From JALONO01 sp038209965 (lineage in GTDB: Bacteria; Bacteroidota; Bacteroidia; Cytophagales; Thermoflexibacteraceae), in contig JBBQXF010000028.1 in the NCBI GenBank assembly GCA_038209965.1, positions 1-43,973 on the forward strand: DNA of 43,973 nt. The letters are read 5' to 3'. A program made the translations under genes and the position numbers. Below the pieces are notes generated by a model. The model was not told the origin of the DNA. It did not search any database and worked only from the letters and a program-made list of their open reading frames with translations. Shown in pieces: positions 42,500 to 43,973 of this stretch. Positions within the stretch are counted from its first letter, which is position 1, and every line of letters starts with the position of its first letter.

Positions 42500-43973
42500 T
42501 TAGAACAAGGCCACTCCATCCATTTCGGCGGGCTGGGGCAGGCCCATCAGCTTGAGGATGGTGGGGGCGATGTCGGCCAATTTGCCGTCTTTCAAAGTGA
42601 TCTTTCCCACCAGTTCGTCGTCGACCAGAATACAGGGCACCAAATTGGTGGTGTGCGCCGTGTTGGGCGATCCATCGGGGTTGATCATCATCTCGGCATT
42701 GCCGTGATCAGCGATCAGGATGGCGGTGTAGCCATGTGACTTGGCGGCTTCCACCACGGCGCGGGCGCAGCGATCCACAGTTTCGCAAGCAGTGACCACC
42801 GCCGCCAACACCCCGGTGTGGCCCACCATGTCGGGATTGGCAAAATTCAAGCAAATAAAATCCGCTGTTTCTCCCTCGAGTTCGGGCACAATGGCATTTT
42901 TGAGATCCTCCGCACTCATTTCGGGCTGCAAATCATAAGTGGCCACCTTGGGCGATGGGCACATGATGCGCCGCTCACCGTCAAAAGGCACTTCGCGCCC
43001 ACCCGAAAAGAAAAAAGTGACGTGCGGGTATTTTTCAGTTTCGGCAATCCGGATCTGTCGTTTGCCGTGGGCGGCCAATACTTCGCCCAAGGTATTGGTC
43101 ATATTATCGTCTTCATACATGATTTGGACGTTTTTGAACGCCGCATCATAACGGGTCATAGTGACGTAGTGCAGGGGCAGGGTGGTCATGCCTTGATCGG
43201 GCATGTCGTGCTGGGTGAGCACCTCGGTGATTTCGCGGCCCCGATCAGTGCGAAAATTGAAGCACAGCACCACATCATCAGCTTGGATCTTGGCCAAGGG
43301 CTGGCCGCTGGCATCAGTAATTATAATGGGCTTGATGAACTCATCCGTTACGCCTTGCGCATAGGAGGCCCGGATGCCCTCGCCGGCCGAAGTGACGGCT
43401 TGGCCCACTCCCGAGGTCATGGCATCGTAGGCCAACTTGACACGTTCCCAGCGTTTGTCGCGATCCATGGCGAAGTAGCGGCCAACCACCGTGGCAATTT
43501 TTCCGCTCGTTTGGCCCAAATGGTGTTCCAGATCCTCGATAAAGCCAGCCCCAGATTGTGGATCGGTGTCGCGCCCGTCGGTAAAAGCATGGATGAACAA
43601 TTGAGCAATGCCCTCATTATGGGCAATGGTAGTCAGGGCTTTAAGGTGGGAAATGTGCGAGTGGATGCCCCCATCGGACACCAAGCCGATGTAATGCACG
43701 GTTCTGTGGTTTGCCTTGGCGTAGTGGAGGGCGTCGAGGAGCACTTGGTTCTGGTAAATGCTGTGGTCGGCCACTACCTCGTTCAACTTGACCAAGGTTT
43801 GGTTCACCACCCGGCCCGCGCCCAGGTTCATGTGGCCCACTTCCGAATTGCCCATTTGGCCTTTGGGCAGGCCCACCGCCAACCCCGAAGCCTCCAGTGT
43901 ACTGTGGGGATAATCGAGGTAAAGTGAATCCACAAAGGGCGTATTGGCCGCATCGACGGCCGATATTGATTTG
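42500..43973 (-). CDS. gpmI: 2,3-bisphosphoglycerate-independent phosphoglycerate mutase (5' end outside the window)
   Basis: Interconverts 3- and 2-phosphoglycerate in glycolysis using two Mn ions. The frame is open to the right edge, reading KSISAVDAANTPFVDSLY before the first internal Met at 43933, so roughly the first 20-30 residues, including the first metal aspartate, are outside the window. Present are the phospho-serine in GQMGNSEVGHMNLGAGR, the IHSHISHL and HAFTDGRDTDP blocks, RYFAMDRDKRWER, and the second metal site DHGNAEMM near the C-terminus. The end MGLPQPAEMDGVALF is typical. The terminator at 42438-42475 closes the transcript. Confidence 0.97.
   Translation of the reverse strand, partial: KSISAVDAANTPFVDSLYLDYPHSTLEASGLAVGLPKGQMGNSEVGHMNLGAGRVVNQTLVKLNEVVADHSIYQNQVLLDALHYAKANHRTVHYIGLVSDGGIHSHISHLKALTTIAHNEGIAQLFIHAFTDGRDTDPQSGAGFIEDLEHHLGQTSGKIATVVGRYFAMDRDKRWERVKLAYDAMTSGVGQAVTSAGEGIRASYAQGVTDEFIKPIIITDASGQPLAKIQADDVVLCFNFRTDRGREITEVLTQHDMPDQGMTTLPLHYVTMTRYDAAFKNVQIMYEDDNMTNTLGEVLAAHGKRQIRIAETEKYPHVTFFFSGGREVPFDGERRIMCPSPKVATYDLQPEMSAEDLKNAIVPELEGETADFICLNFANPDMVGHTGVLAAVVTACETVDRCARAVVEAAKSHGYTAILIADHGNAEMMINPDGSPNTAHTTNLVPCILVDDELVGKITLKDGKLADIAPTILKLMGLPQPAEMDGVALF

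Noticed and set aside
42818..43927. Long open frame (369 codons) opposite gpmI
   Set aside because: Fully antisense to a certain glycolytic gene; histidine- and glycine-rich with no family motif.
1..43973. tRNA or rRNA genes
   Set aside because: No T-loop GTTCRANYC box with matching acceptor stem and no rRNA-like stretch was noticed when reading the gaps; a dedicated scan could still find one.

Overview
The window is chromosomal DNA of a Bacteroidota bacterium of roughly 50 % G+C, most likely from the Cytophagia/Saprospiria side of the phylum. The evidence is a SusC/SusD pair, a type IX secretion (T9SS) C-terminal sorting domain, a DUF6090-type membrane protein, an OlsF-like bifunctional acyltransferase, weak or absent Shine-Dalgarno sequences, and several TAnnTTTG (-7) promoter-like boxes. 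No rRNA, tRNA, CRISPR array, complete insertion sequence or prophage was recognised. Genes are densely packed, mostly as single genes or short operons on alternating strands.

Layout. 1-3.8 kb: the 3' end of a TonB-dependent receptor, an intergenic array of small hairpins, a KdnA-like aminotransferase (-) and a LOG-family phosphoribohydrolase (+). 4.2-12.8 kb: deoC, a secreted dienelactone hydrolase, a DUF58 protein, an OlsF-like ornithine-lipid synthase, a MoxR ATPase, a KdnB-like dehydrogenase, a Phd-like/coiled-coil fusion and a DUF6090 protein. 12.9-15.4 kb: a 2-oxo acid dehydrogenase E2 flanked by two decayed genes (a histidine-kinase tail and a formylglycine-generating-enzyme-like domain) and by repeats. 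15.4-22.7 kb: a propeller/OmpA fusion, dcd, a BioF-like enzyme, a secreted protein with an amidotransferase-like elbow, a NADAR protein and argS. 22.7-24.2 kb: an AT-rich accessory patch with two orphan genes, one carrying an LHH (HNH-like) nuclease-type motif. 24.2-28.4 kb: Rieske lipoprotein, imelysin-like/di-haem cytochrome c peroxidase fusion and DUF839 lipoprotein. 28.8-35.1 kb: a stand-alone carrier protein, a nicotinamidase-like hydrolase, a vWA protein, a DUF1800-DUF1501 operon and an HD-type phosphohydrolase. 35.2-44 kb: pheT, the susC-susD operon and gpmI, which runs off the right edge.

The most informative functional link is between two genes about 7 kb apart, 1826-3034 and 9982-11058. 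They match the two enzymes (KdnA transaminase, KdnB oxidase) that convert Kdo to 8-amino-Kdo (Kdo8N) for lipopolysaccharide. With an OlsF-like enzyme lying between them, this stretch suggests an outer envelope carrying zwitterionic or aminated lipids. MoxR and DUF58, normally an operon, are here separated by the olsF-like gene and are on opposite strands.

The most interesting non-coding signal is a set of small hairpins in three intergenic places (1578-1755, 15307-15350, 24187-24212). Their stems differ in sequence, but most have GTAC at the 3' foot. This resembles REP/RAYT-type dispersed elements. All functional calls come from reading the sequence and remembered family motifs; no search was run.
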